A stretch of DNA of 64,000 bases from Motilibacter aurantiacus (GCF_011250645.1 NZ_JAANNO010000001.1:103196-167195), one strand, 5' to 3'. Shown: positions 44,022 to 53,574, numbered from the stretch's first letter. Notes: generated by a model not told the origin, from the letters alone. Translations and numbers: made by a program.

Positions 44022-44143
44022 GGGCGGGAGCCTAGCCGCGTCGAAGGACGGCGCGAGCCGGCGCGTGCGCGTGTGCGCCCGGGTCACCCGGACGGGCCGG
44101 TGCGGTCAGCCGGCGGCGGAGCCCGTCCGGCCGCCGGGACGGG

Positions 44144-44512
44144 TCAGCTGTCCGGGCTGCGCAGCACCCGCAGGTGCCCGCGACGCCCCTGCACCGGCGC
44201 CGCGTCCGGGAACGTCCCCGTCCGCTGCTCCGGCGGCAGGGGACGGGCGGCCTCACGCACGGCGTCGGCCAGCGCCTCGATGTCGTCGCTGGTCGGCTCG
44301 GGCTCGGCCGCGCCCACGGCGAGCCGGACGACCTCCCACCCGCGCGGGGCGGTGAGCCGCTCCGCATGCTCGGCGCAGAGGTCGTAGCAGTGCGGCTCGG
44401 CGTAGGTCGCCAGCGGCCCGAGGACCGCGGTCGAGTCGGCGTAGACGTAGGTCAACGTCGCCACGGCAGGGCGCCCGCAGGCCGTGCGGGTGCAGCGACG
44501 GGCTGGTCTCAC
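44144..44512 (-). CDS. DUF3499 family protein
   Basis: A 122-residue protein with two Cys pairs, CTRTACGRPA and CYDLCAEHAERLTAPRGW, a zinc-ribbon-like arrangement, and a helical C-terminal half ending RRGHLRVLRS. This is the actinobacterial DUF3499, found next to manB and the zincin-like gene in mycobacteria and streptomycetes. GTG 44512 gives the normal length. Function unknown. It is divergent from the zincin-like gene. Confidence 0.9.
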   Translation of the reverse strand: MRPARRCTRTACGRPAVATLTYVYADSTAVLGPLATYAEPHCYDLCAEHAERLTAPRGWEVVRLAVGAAEPEPTSDDIEALADAVREAARPLPPEQRTGTFPDAAPVQGRRGHLRVLRSPDS

Positions 44513-44655
44513 AGCCGCTCACCTTAGATGCCCGCACCGACGAAGGGGTCGATCCGCGCCGCGGAGCCCGTCGTGTCGCCCCGCGAGGAGGAACCCGACC
44601 CGCTGCCCGCGCGTTACGGGCCGACCTGCCCGACCGGTCGGGGATACTCGGGCCC

Positions 44656-45084
44656 GTGCCGATCCCCCGACGCCGTGACCGCCACGGGCGGGGCCTGCGC
44701 GGCCCGCTCGGGCCGTCCTCCGTGCCGCTCAGCCGGTCGCGCGGCGAGGTCTTCGACGGGCTCGTCCTCGACGCCGTGGAGCACCTCGAGCGGCGCTGGG
44801 AGGACCGGATGCGCGACATCGAGATCGGGGTCGAGAACGTCCCGCCGGTCGAGGCGCCGCCCGACAGCCCGGACCCGGTCCCGCTCGGCCGCGCCTTCCC
44901 GCGCGTCGGGGACCTGCCGCCGCGGATCGTGGTCTACCGCCGCCCGCTCGAGACCCGGGCCCTGGACCGGCGCGACCTGGCCGACCTCGTGCAGGACGTC
45001 GTGACCGAGCAGGTCGCCGAGCTGCTCGGCGTCGACCCGGGGACGCTCGACCCGGGCTACGGCGGCCCTGCCGAGGAGGACTGA
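44656..45084 (+). CDS. Zincin-like (DUF1025/Zincin_1) protein lacking the HExxH motif
   Basis: A 142-residue protein corresponding by position and sequence to the actinobacterial zincin-like metallopeptidase family near manB. The family helix that normally begins His-Glu reads LADLVQDVVTEQVAELLGVDP here, with Gln-Asp in place of His-Glu. Upstream conserved parts are RSRGEVFDGLVLDAVEHLE and PPRIVVYRRPLE. So protease activity is unlikely unless the motif lies elsewhere. GTG 44656 has GATACT 7 bp upstream, which fits a leaderless start. Confidence 0.82.
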   Translation: MPIPRRRDRHGRGLRGPLGPSSVPLSRSRGEVFDGLVLDAVEHLERRWEDRMRDIEIGVENVPPVEAPPDSPDPVPLGRAFPRVGDLPPRIVVYRRPLETRALDRRDLADLVQDVVTEQVAELLGVDPGTLDPGYGGPAEED

Positions 45085-45198
45085 CCCTTTCCCCACGCAC
45101 CCGGCGCTGCTCCCGCGACGTCGGGGAGCCGTCCCCACGGCCAGCGGCTGTGGACAACTCGCCACCTGCGCATGATCAGCGGGGAAGGAGGGGCAGCG

Positions 45199-46704
45199 CT
45201 AGTCGCGGCCGAGGGCGGGGTCGGCGTGGACCGCCGGCACCGGCACCGCGACCGGCGCGGAGCGCAGCGGCAGCGCGGTGAGCATCGGCCCGCGCGGCTC
45301 GGCCTCGCGCAGGGTCGCCCCCGCGTACACCTCGCCCGAGCCGGCCTCGACGACGAGCAGGACGGAGTACGCCGCCTCCGCGTCGGTCGGCAGCGGCACC
45401 AGCACCGAGCTGGCGGCCCCGACGAGGACGGTACGCGCGGACGGAGCCTGCCGGCCGGGCTGCGCGAGCGGGACGACCCGCACCGTCGCGCCGCCCTCAG
45501 GAGCGGTGAGCAGGAGCTCGGCCAGCCGCCCCGCCCCGGTGGGGACGTACGCAAGCGTGGCCTGGTCGCCGCTGGCCAGCGCGGTCGAGGCCGCGGTGTA
45601 GGCCAGCTCCCCGGGCGTCGTGCCCGCCCCCTGCGCCGTCCCCTGCCGCATGAGCACGCCGGCCGTGACGGGGACGTCGGAGGTGAGCTCGAGGGCCGCG
45701 GCCTGCCGGCCGAGGGCCTCGCCGAGCTCGACCTCAGCCACGGACCCGGCCGGGACACGCACGGCCGCGAGGGCGTCGGGAGCGGCCTCCCCGTCCACCC
45801 CCAGGGCGCGCACGGAGACCACGGCCCCGGCGTCGCCGGGGGCGAGGATCTGCAGCAGGCGCTGCCCGCTGCCCTGCAGGACCGCCGGGACGACGACCCG
45901 GGTGGCGGGGGCGGCCGCCGCCGGCACCCAGTCGGTCCCCAGCGGCTGCAGCCCGTCGTACTGGTCGTCGCGCAGTGCCGTCGCGACCCGGCCCTCGCGG
46001 GCGACGACGTGCACCCCGTAGCGGCCGGCGGGGGCCTCGGCGTCGAGCCGGACCACCTGCTGGGCACGCGGCCCGATCGCGACCGAGCGCAGCCCGGGCG
46101 CGTCGACCGGGCCGTCGGGGCCCCACAGCTCGACGTCGACCATGGCTGCGGCCTCGTCGGGATTGGTGAGGAAGAGGGTCGCGCTGCGCCCGACCTCCGC
46201 GCCCGCCCCGACCAGCCAGGCCTCCGTGCCAGCCGGGTCGCAGCCGCCGACGGCGATGCCGCGGCCCAGGCCCGCGGCGGTACGGGAGAACTGCACGGCG
46301 CCCAGGCCGGGCGCCAGGGCGCCGGTGCCGCGGATGAGGACGGGGCCGGTCTGCGGCGGCACGGGCGCGGTGACCGCCTGCCCCCGCGTACGCGACAGCT
46401 CGCCCGCGCCGGGCTGCTCGAGCCGGCCGCGGCCGGTCAGCCGGTCCATCGTGAGCTGACCACGCACGGCGGCGGGCTCCTCCGCGGGCGCGGCGGCCGC
46501 CACGACCGAGGAGGTCACCCCGGTGGCGGCGGGGGCCGGGCAGCTGAGCACGGCCGCGGCGACGGGGACCGAGCGCGGCTGCGACAGGTCGGCCGGCGGC
46601 GCCTCCGCGCGGATCGCCCGGGCCGTGCCGACCCCGGCGCCCAGCACGAGCAGGACGGCGGCGAGCGCCAGCGCCGGCGCAGGCCGGCGCGGGATGCGGG
46701 TCAT
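45199..46704 (-). CDS. DUF5719-type exported protein
   Basis: A 501-residue protein with an N-terminal membrane anchor (about residues 9-29, ALALAAVLLVLGAGVGTARA). The rest is exported and rich in Ala, Val and Pro with about four repeated beta segments such as GTEAWLVGAGAEVGRSATLFLTN broken by loops. In several actinomycetes a protein like this lies immediately after the giant glycosyltransferase. Its ATG overlaps the glycosyltransferase stop (ATGA), so the two are coupled and probably act together at the cell surface. Biochemical role unknown. Confidence 0.8.
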   Translation of the reverse strand: MTRIPRRPAPALALAAVLLVLGAGVGTARAIRAEAPPADLSQPRSVPVAAAVLSCPAPAATGVTSSVVAAAAPAEEPAAVRGQLTMDRLTGRGRLEQPGAGELSRTRGQAVTAPVPPQTGPVLIRGTGALAPGLGAVQFSRTAAGLGRGIAVGGCDPAGTEAWLVGAGAEVGRSATLFLTNPDEAAAMVDVELWGPDGPVDAPGLRSVAIGPRAQQVVRLDAEAPAGRYGVHVVAREGRVATALRDDQYDGLQPLGTDWVPAAAAPATRVVVPAVLQGSGQRLLQILAPGDAGAVVSVRALGVDGEAAPDALAAVRVPAGSVAEVELGEALGRQAAALELTSDVPVTAGVLMRQGTAQGAGTTPGELAYTAASTALASGDQATLAYVPTGAGRLAELLLTAPEGGATVRVVPLAQPGRQAPSARTVLVGAASSVLVPLPTDAEAAYSVLLVVEAGSGEVYAGATLREAEPRGPMLTALPLRSAPVAVPVPAVHADPALGRD

Positions 46705-49700
46705 GCGCGGGCGTCCTCGGGGTCGGTGTCGCGACGGCGCGCGGCCGGCAGCGTGAGCAGCAGGGCGACGGCCGCGAGCCCGAGGCGGGCCGCCCCGCCG
46801 CGCGCCCGGCCCTCGTCGGCGTACGTCACGGTGAGCGTGCCGCCGGCCGCCGGCAGGGCGAAGGCCTGCGCCCAGCGGGCACCCGCCGGGGCGGCCGCCG
46901 GGTCGAGCGGCTCGCCGTCCACGGTCGCCCGCCAGCCGTCGGCCCGCGGCTCGGTCAGCACCAGCAGGCGCCCGGCCGGGCCGGCGGGCAGCTGCGCGGT
47001 GGCGCCCGCCCCCACCGGGGTGGAGGCCAGCTCCGCCGCCCCGCCCGCGCCCACGACCCGCAGCGGGGCCGCAGGCACCGCGGCGACGTCGACCTCCCAC
47101 AACGCGTGCGGCTGCTGCTCGCCGGCGCGACGCAGCCCCGGGACCGCGTCCAGGGCCCGGACCAGCGACGGGTCGACCGGGGCCTGCAGCAGGACGTACC
47201 GGACGCCGAACGGGGGCAGCGCCGCCGCCGCGGAGCCGCCGCGCCCGGAGGCCAGGTCGGCGACGGCCGCGGCGAGGGCGTCCCGGGCGGCCGGCTCCCC
47301 GGCCAGCTCGGCGTCGCCGAGGCGCGAGCCGTCGCCGCGGTCGAGCAGGTACCGCACGCGGGCCGTGTCCCCGGCGAGCACCAGCGTGCGCACCCGGGCC
47401 GGTCCGGCCGACTCGGCCGTCACGAAGGCGGGCACCGCGGAGACCGTCCGATCGAGCGGCCCGGTCGCGCCCACGCCCACCCAGTGGGCGGCGACGACGA
47501 GCGGGGACACGACGGCGAGCACTGCCAGCAGCACCGCGGTGGGCTGCCGCCAGCCGAAGCTGCGCTCCCGCAGCCGGGCGGCGGCCCCCTCGGCCCCGGC
47601 GGCCGCCGCGAGCACGAGGCCGGCACCGGCGGCCACGGTGGCAGGGCCCGGCCAACCGGCCGCGCTCCCTCCGTCGACGGGCAGGTGGGTGCGCGAGACC
47701 AGCACCCCCGCCCCCATCCCGGCCAGCGCGACCCCCCAGCCGGCGGCCACCAGGCCGGGCCGCGGGCTCCACCGGGCCACGAGGATCGCGGCGAGCGCCG
47801 CGAGCAGCACTGGCAGCGTGAAGGCCAGCGGGTACGCCCCCGGGCCGCCCGGGTGCAGCAGCACGACGGCGAGCGGGTCGAGGGCAGGCTCCGCGAGGCC
47901 GGGGCCGGGCAGCCCGGCCTCCGCGGCCAGCAGCGCGGGGTCTGCCGCGATGCGGGCCGCCTCGGGCGCGAGCAGCGCGACGGGCAGCCCGAGCACGACG
48001 GCCGCGCGGGCCAGCGCGCCTCCCAGCGCTCGCCCGCGACGTGTGGCGACGGCCCCGCGGAGCGTGCAGACGGCGGCCAGCGGCCAGAGCACGGGAGCGA
48101 ACGCGCAGGCGACGGCCAGTAGCAGGCCGGCGGCCCACGTCGCCCGCCAGCGCTCGCGGCCGCGCCCGAGCGCAGCGGACGCCGTGCGGGCGACCAGCGG
48201 GACCAGGACGAGCACGGCGGCGGTGCCCAGCCGGCCGGCGGCGACCGCCCCGGTGGCGGCGGGCAGCAGGGCGTACGCGGCGGCGGCCCAGCAGCGCACG
48301 GCGCGGGAGGCCACGGCGCGGCGCAGGGCGACGTACGCGGCGAGGCCGGCCAGCGGCACGGCGCCGAGGAGCAGGACGTCCACGGCGAGCGGGGCGCGGC
48401 CGCCGAGCACCCCGGCGAGCAGCCCGAGCGGCACCAGGTGGGCGGGGGCGGCCTCGCCGCTGCCGACACCGGCGGCGTGCCAGCCGGCCACCGTCGCCGT
48501 GAGCAGGTCCGCGGCCCCGCCGGGGGCGGGCAGCAGCGCTCCGCCCGCAAGGCTGCCGGGCCCCACCAGGCGGCGGGCGCCGAGCAGGCCGACGAGGGTG
48601 AGCGCGACGAGGAGCAGGGCCGACGGGCGCAGCAGCAGGCGGCGCAGCAGCGACGGGGCGGGCGCGGGCAGCTCGTCGGCGCCGTCGGGGGACGGGCCGG
48701 TCTCCGGGGCGGCCGGCCCCGCGGACGGCCGCGGCGGGTCGAGGGCGGCGGCGGCGGCGTCGCGCAGGTGCCGCAGCGCCGAGCCCGGACGGGCGAGGTA
48801 GGGGCGTACGTCCCCGGCACCCACGCGCCGGGACCGCCGGCGTCGCGCGCGGGCGCGCAGGAGCGGGACGGGCGCGGCGAGGGCGGCCGGCAGGGCGAGG
48901 GCCTCGGCCGCGGCGCCGCGCGGGTCGCGCCCGAGCAGCAGCGCACCGGCCCGCAGCACGGCTCCGGCGACCAGCCGGGCCAGCAGGAGCGGCAGCGCCC
49001 AGCTTGCAGTGTTGAGCAGGAGCACCCGCAGCGCGGCCTGCCGGTCGGCACGCAGCGCGGAGCCGCGCACCGCGGCGGGGCGGCGGCGGCCGCGTCGGGC
49101 GGCGGCGGCGTGGACGAGCACGGCGTCGGTGGCGCAGACCACCCGGTAGCCGGCGGCGCGGGCGCGCCAGCCGAAGTCCACGTCGTCGCGGAAGAGCGGC
49201 AGCGAGGGCTCGAGGCCGCCCAGCTCGTGCCAGGCGTCGGCCCGGACGAGCATGCCGGCGGTGTTGACGGCGAGCACGTCCCGCAGCCCGTCGCGCTGGC
49301 CCTGGTCGACCTCCGCCCGGTCCAGCCCGGTCTCGAGCCGGCCGCTGCCGGCGATGGTGACGCCGACCTCGAGCAGGCGCCGGGGGCTGCGCCAGTCCAG
49401 CAGCTTCGGCCCGAGCACGGCGGCGTCCGGGGCCTGCGCCGCGGCCACCAGCAGGGCGTGGAGCGCGTCCGGGCGCGGCGCGGCGTCGTCGTGCAGGAGC
49501 CACACCCAGCCCGGAGCCGTGCCGTCGGCCGGGGCCGGCCCGAGGGCCGCGAGCCCGGCGGCGACGGAGGCGCCGAAGCCGGAGGTGCGCGGGGCCCCGA
49601 CCACCAGGTCGAGCTCGCCGCGGGCGTGCGCGGCCTCCAGCAGCGCCCGGGTCCCGTCGGCGCTGCCGGCGTCGACCGCGACGAGGCGGTCAGGGCGCAG

Positions 49701-49979
49701 CCGCAGCCGGCGCAGGGCGTTGAGGGTCGTCGGGAGCCAGGCCTCTCCGTCGTGGCACACCAGGACGGCGGTGACCGTCCCCGCAGCCGGCGGCACGGGT
49801 GCCGGCACCGCGTCGGGGGCGTCGTCCTCGGGGAGGAAGGGACCCGGCTGCGCGGGGGCCGTGCCCGGAGCGGCGGGCCCGCCCGCGTGGGGAACGGCCC
49901 GCGTCGCTCCCGACGGCCGCAGCCGGGCGAGAGGCGCAGACGGGGGACGCACCAGCAGAGCGTGCACCAGCGGACGCAC
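46701..49979 (-). CDS. Giant membrane glycosyltransferase (GT2 plus multi-helix region)
   Basis: A 1092-residue protein. Residues about 66-305 are a GT-A family 2 domain: VTAVLVCHDGEAWLPTTLNAL, AVDAGSADGTRALLEA (DxGSxDGT), the metal motif in WLLHDDAAPRPDAL and FRDDVDFGWRARAAGYR. From residue 320 on there are about 12-14 membrane helices and an exported C-terminal beta region (about 960-1060) with a final helix. Proteins of this plan attach sugars to polyprenyl carriers or surface glycans. GTG 49979 is the first start; in-frame GTGs follow at once. It is coupled to DUF5719 and lies near manB, consistent with mannose glycan assembly. Confidence 0.88.
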   Translation of the reverse strand: MRPLVHALLVRPPSAPLARLRPSGATRAVPHAGGPAAPGTAPAQPGPFLPEDDAPDAVPAPVPPAAGTVTAVLVCHDGEAWLPTTLNALRRLRLRPDRLVAVDAGSADGTRALLEAAHARGELDLVVGAPRTSGFGASVAAGLAALGPAPADGTAPGWVWLLHDDAAPRPDALHALLVAAAQAPDAAVLGPKLLDWRSPRRLLEVGVTIAGSGRLETGLDRAEVDQGQRDGLRDVLAVNTAGMLVRADAWHELGGLEPSLPLFRDDVDFGWRARAAGYRVVCATDAVLVHAAAARRGRRRPAAVRGSALRADRQAALRVLLLNTASWALPLLLARLVAGAVLRAGALLLGRDPRGAAAEALALPAALAAPVPLLRARARRRRSRRVGAGDVRPYLARPGSALRHLRDAAAAALDPPRPSAGPAAPETGPSPDGADELPAPAPSLLRRLLLRPSALLLVALTLVGLLGARRLVGPGSLAGGALLPAPGGAADLLTATVAGWHAAGVGSGEAAPAHLVPLGLLAGVLGGRAPLAVDVLLLGAVPLAGLAAYVALRRAVASRAVRCWAAAAYALLPAATGAVAAGRLGTAAVLVLVPLVARTASAALGRGRERWRATWAAGLLLAVACAFAPVLWPLAAVCTLRGAVATRRGRALGGALARAAVVLGLPVALLAPEAARIAADPALLAAEAGLPGPGLAEPALDPLAVVLLHPGGPGAYPLAFTLPVLLAALAAILVARWSPRPGLVAAGWGVALAGMGAGVLVSRTHLPVDGGSAAGWPGPATVAAGAGLVLAAAAGAEGAAARLRERSFGWRQPTAVLLAVLAVVSPLVVAAHWVGVGATGPLDRTVSAVPAFVTAESAGPARVRTLVLAGDTARVRYLLDRGDGSRLGDAELAGEPAARDALAAAVADLASGRGGSAAAALPPFGVRYVLLQAPVDPSLVRALDAVPGLRRAGEQQPHALWEVDVAAVPAAPLRVVGAGGAAELASTPVGAGATAQLPAGPAGRLLVLTEPRADGWRATVDGEPLDPAAAPAGARWAQAFALPAAGGTLTVTYADEGRARGGAARLGLAAVALLLTLPAARRRDTDPEDARA

Positions 49980-50030
49980 TGCGCCGGGGAGGCTCGCCGC
50001 GCCCCTCCCGAGGAACCCGCCGCGGCAGTG

Positions 50031-50969
50031 TCAGGGTCGGCGCCCGCCGGGCGCCCGCCCCGTGTGCCCCGCGACCTCCTCGCGCCCGGGCATCGCCGGC
50101 TGCGCCCCGCGCCGCGTGGTGGCCAGCCCGGCGACCGCGACCGCCCATTGGACCGCCTCGGGGAGGGTCGCACCGCGCGCGAGCGCGTCGGCGAGCCCGG
50201 CGCAGAACGCGTCGCCGGCTCCTACCGTGTCGACGGCGTCCACGGCGGCGGCGGGCACGTGCTGGGCCGAGCCGTCGCGCCCGACCACGAGCGCCCCGTC
50301 CCCGCCGAGCGTCACCACGACGTCGAGCCCGGGCAGCAGCCGGGCCGCGGCGAGTGCCTCGTCGAGCGTGACCGGGGCGGGGCGTCCGGTGAGCAGCCCC
50401 AGCTCGGTCCGGTTCGGCACCAGGACGTCGACCTGGTCGAGCAGGTCGCGGTCGAGCCGGACGGCCGGGGCGGGGTTGAGCAGGACGCGCGCCCGGCCGG
50501 CGCGGGCGAGCCCGGCCGCCCGGCGTACGCACTCGACGGGCACCTCGAGCTGGCAGAGCAGGACGTCCGCGACCGACAGCAGCGGCTCGGCCGCGGCCAC
50601 GTCCGCGGGCGTGAGCCGCGCGTTCGCCCCGGGGCTCACCACGATGAGGTTCTCGCCGACGCCGTCGACCGCGATGAAGGCGGCCCCGCTGGGGACGCCG
50701 GCGGTGGTGGGCACGTGCCCCACGGCGACCCCCTCCGCGGCCAGGGCCGCGAGCATCGAGCGCCCCGGCTCGTCATCGCCGACCCGCCCGACGAGCGTGA
50801 CGTCGCAGCCGAGCCGGGCGGCGGCCACGGCCTGGTTCGCGCCCTTGCCCCCCGGGAAGCGCGCCCGGTCGCCGCCCAGCACGGTCTGGCCGGGCACGGG
50901 CAGCCGCTCGACCGGGACGACGACGTCCTCGTTGCAGCTGCCCACGACGACGACAGCCGGGTCCCTCAC
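50031..50969 (-). CDS. rbsK: Ribokinase
   Basis: A 312-residue PfkB-family sugar kinase. FPGGKGANQAVAAARLG (ribose-binding GGKG), VGRVGDDEPGRSML, LNPAPAVRL, and the anion-hole/catalytic motif VDTVGAGDAFCAGLADALA are all ribokinase-like. GTG 50969 follows a GGGAGG. It is divergent from the exported phosphoesterase operon. If that operon releases sugar phosphates or nucleosides, ribose salvage would follow; this is inference. Confidence 0.9.
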   Translation of the reverse strand: MRDPAVVVVGSCNEDVVVPVERLPVPGQTVLGGDRARFPGGKGANQAVAAARLGCDVTLVGRVGDDEPGRSMLAALAAEGVAVGHVPTTAGVPSGAAFIAVDGVGENLIVVSPGANARLTPADVAAAEPLLSVADVLLCQLEVPVECVRRAAGLARAGRARVLLNPAPAVRLDRDLLDQVDVLVPNRTELGLLTGRPAPVTLDEALAAARLLPGLDVVVTLGGDGALVVGRDGSAQHVPAAAVDAVDTVGAGDAFCAGLADALARGATLPEAVQWAVAVAGLATTRRGAQPAMPGREEVAGHTGRAPGGRRP

Positions 50970-51130
50970 GTGCCCTCCCGTGGACGCCCGCCCGGACGGT
51001 GGCGGACCCAGGGACGATCGCACAAGCCGCCTCCGCGGCGCACCCGGGCGCCCTGCATGCGGGAGCGCGGGGCCGCGTCGGCCGAACGCAGCTTCTGTCG
51101 ACACGACGCCGGGCGCGGCGCCACCCGGCA

Positions 51131-51162
51131 TTCGCTGGATCTTGGGAGGACGTTCACCCGGA
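51131..51162 (+). promoter_or_regulatory. Degenerate PHO-box-like repeats before the phosphoesterase operon
   Basis: GTTCACCCGGA at 51152-51162 is a good single 11-nt PhoP unit. TTCG at 51131 and TTGG at 51142 fall in the same 11-nt register, but match poorly. This lies 67 bp upstream of the metallophosphoesterase gene. Confidence 0.25.
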
Positions 51163-51228
51163 CGGAGGTTTCCGGTCGCGCGAGCACTGCAGCGTCGGCG
51201 CGTCCCCAACTCTGCACCCGGAGTCCTG

Positions 51229-53574
51229 ATGGCCACTTCTGCCGACAGCACGCCCTCGCCGGGCCTGAGCCGTCGCGCCCTGCTCGGCGCAGCCCTGGTG
51301 ACGCCGGCGGCCGCCGCGCTCCCCACCGTCGTGGCGCCCACGGCTGCGCACGCGGACGGCGCCCCCTACGGCCGGGTCGACCCGGAGAGCCCGCGGTTCA
51401 CGCTCGCCGTGCTGCCCGACACGCAGTACCTCTTCGACCACGACGCGTCGGACCCGACGCCGCTGTCGGCGACGTTCCACTACCTGCTGAAGCAGCGCAA
51501 GGACGACAACATCGTCTTCATGACGCACCTCGGTGACGTCACCGAGCACGGCACGCAGGACGAGATCAGCCTCGCTGCGAAGACCTTCGACGCGGGGCTG
51601 TCGAACCAGATGCCCTACAGCGTCCTCGGCGGCAACCACGACGTCTCCGGTGACGACCAGCGCGGCAACACCCCGTACCTGCAGGCGTTCGGCCCGCAGC
51701 GCTACGCGGGCATGCCGACCTTCCGCGGCGCCTCCCCCGACGGCTACAACAGCTACCACGTGGTCCGCGCGGCCGGCCGCGACTGGCTGGTCCTCGCCCT
51801 GGACTGGCGGCTCTCGGCCAAGGGCGTCGCCTGGGCGCAGGGCGTCATCGACGCCAACAAGACGCTCCCGGTCATCCTCACGACCCACGACCTCGTCGGC
51901 TCGGTCGGGACGGCGCCGGCCGGCCAGCCCACCCCCGCCGGGCTGTCGGGCAACGGGCAGTACCTCTGGGACAACCTGATCCGCAAGAACGACCAGGTCT
52001 TCCTCACCCTCAACGGCCACTACTGGCCCCCTGCGCGGACCGTGCTCACGAACGACCGGGGCAACGCCGTGCACGCGCACATCACGAACTACCAGGACCG
52101 CTACTACGGCGGCGCCGGCATGATCCGGCTCTACCACTTCGACCTGGCCCGCGGCGTCATCGACGTCGAGACGATCGCGCCGTGGTTCCTCAACCGCAAC
52201 CCCGACAAGCGCGCCCCGCTCGAGGCCGAGACGATCGAGCTGACCGGCATCGACGACCGCTTCAGCATCGAGATCGACTTCGCCGAGCGCTTCGACAGCT
52301 TCGCCCCGGTGGTCGTCCCGGCCCCGCGCCCGGCGAGCGCCGTCATGCCGCGCGGCACGCTCGCGTACTGGCGGTTCGACGCCGCGGGCATGGCCGGCGC
52401 GGGGACCGTCGGCGCCCAGGTCGCCGAGGGCGTGCGCGTCAAGGACCTCACCGGCAACGGCAACGACCTGGTCTCCCGCTACATCGGGCAGGTCGGCACC
52501 CCCTTCGGCATCAAGGGGAACATCGCTTCGCGCGTCGTTGCGATCACGGCCAGCGGTGAGAACGCGCCGAACGAGGTCGCCGCGAACCTCAACGACCTCG
52601 ACGGCGGCAGCAAGTGGCTGGTCCGCACCAGCACGGGCTGGGTGCAGTACCGCCTCGACTCGGCGATCACGGTCGTCGGCTACGCGCTGACGAGCGGCAA
52701 CGACTCCCCCGGCCGCGACCCGCGCGACTGGGCCCTGCAGGGCTCGAACAACGGCAGCACGTGGACCACCCTGGACACCCGGTCCGGCCAGACGTTCGCC
52801 TCCCGAGGGCTCACCAGGCAGTACGACATCGCGACCCCGGGGCCGTACTCCTACTACCGGCTCACCGTCACCGCGAACAACGGCCAGCCGCTGACCCAGC
52901 TCGCCGAGCTGCAGCTGACGGACGACCTCAACGGCCCGACCCCGCCCGGCACCTCGATCCTCAGCTGGTCCGACGACCACATGAGCGGCTCGCCGTCGCA
53001 CGCCAGCCTCCGCTTCAACGGCGGGCAGAGCCCCAACCGCGGCGCGATCCTCGAGTCCGTGCCCGGCGCGAGGATCAGCACGGAGAAGTTCCTCTCGGGC
53101 TTCACCATCGAGGCCTTCCTCAAGCTGCCCAAGCCCTTCGTCGGCAGCCACGCCTGGATGGGCATCCTCAGCTGGGAGGGCAACAACGGCCGCACCAGCG
53201 GCTACACGCCCAACGAGCCGCCGTGCAGCCTGAACCTCTCCGGCGAGCGCTTCCTGCAGTTCGTGCTCTACCCGGAGCTCGACGTGGCCAACAACCCGAC
53301 GCACTGGAGCCACGCACTGCCGGTCGGCGAGTGGCAGCACGTGGCCGTCGTCAACGACGGCAGGAGCTCGGTGGTCTACGTCAACGGCTCGAGGATCGCC
53401 CGCAACCCCACGGCCAGCGCCCGCGGCATCCAGACGCTCGGCAAGCCGTTCGTGATCGGCGCCACGCAGTCCAACGAGACCTTCGGCCAGGGCTTCTACG
53501 GCTTCATCGGCGACGTGCGGGTCAGCACCCGCGCCCTGCAGCCGAAGGAGTTCCTCAAGCCGTACGACCGCTGA
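51229..53574 (+). CDS. Tat-exported metallophosphoesterase with discoidin-like domain inside a LamG domain
   Basis: A 781-residue precursor with a Tat signal (LSRRALLGAALVTPAAAA). Residues about 55-330 are a calcineurin-like phosphoesterase: LPDTQYLF, THLGDVTEHG, VLGGNHDVS, LTTHDLVGS and LNGHYWPPA; the last motif is GHYW rather than GHxH. A LamG jelly-roll starts near residue 378 (GTLAYWRFDAAG, KDLTGNGNDL), is interrupted by a discoidin (F5/8C)-like module at about 430-565 (GGSKWLVRTSTGWVQYRL, YALTSGNDSPGRDPRDW) and resumes with WSDDHMSGSPSHASLRFNGG to the end. ATG 51229 has GGAG 6 bp upstream. Likely an extracellular phosphodiesterase bound to carbohydrate. Confidence 0.85.
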   Translation: MATSADSTPSPGLSRRALLGAALVTPAAAALPTVVAPTAAHADGAPYGRVDPESPRFTLAVLPDTQYLFDHDASDPTPLSATFHYLLKQRKDDNIVFMTHLGDVTEHGTQDEISLAAKTFDAGLSNQMPYSVLGGNHDVSGDDQRGNTPYLQAFGPQRYAGMPTFRGASPDGYNSYHVVRAAGRDWLVLALDWRLSAKGVAWAQGVIDANKTLPVILTTHDLVGSVGTAPAGQPTPAGLSGNGQYLWDNLIRKNDQVFLTLNGHYWPPARTVLTNDRGNAVHAHITNYQDRYYGGAGMIRLYHFDLARGVIDVETIAPWFLNRNPDKRAPLEAETIELTGIDDRFSIEIDFAERFDSFAPVVVPAPRPASAVMPRGTLAYWRFDAAGMAGAGTVGAQVAEGVRVKDLTGNGNDLVSRYIGQVGTPFGIKGNIASRVVAITASGENAPNEVAANLNDLDGGSKWLVRTSTGWVQYRLDSAITVVGYALTSGNDSPGRDPRDWALQGSNNGSTWTTLDTRSGQTFASRGLTRQYDIATPGPYSYYRLTVTANNGQPLTQLAELQLTDDLNGPTPPGTSILSWSDDHMSGSPSHASLRFNGGQSPNRGAILESVPGARISTEKFLSGFTIEAFLKLPKPFVGSHAWMGILSWEGNNGRTSGYTPNEPPCSLNLSGERFLQFVLYPELDVANNPTHWSHALPVGEWQHVAVVNDGRSSVVYVNGSRIARNPTASARGIQTLGKPFVIGATQSNETFGQGFYGFIGDVRVSTRALQPKEFLKPYDR

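Noticed and set aside
45172-48801. A 1209-codon open frame on the plus strand opposite the glycosyltransferase and DUF5719 genes
   Set aside because: It is antisense to two recognisable coupled genes, and its product is low-complexity Arg/Ala/Ser sequence, as expected of a GC-rich shadow frame.
48438-51536. A 1032-codon plus-strand frame across the glycosyltransferase and ribokinase
   Set aside because: Product is Gly/Arg-rich low complexity and antisense to real genes.
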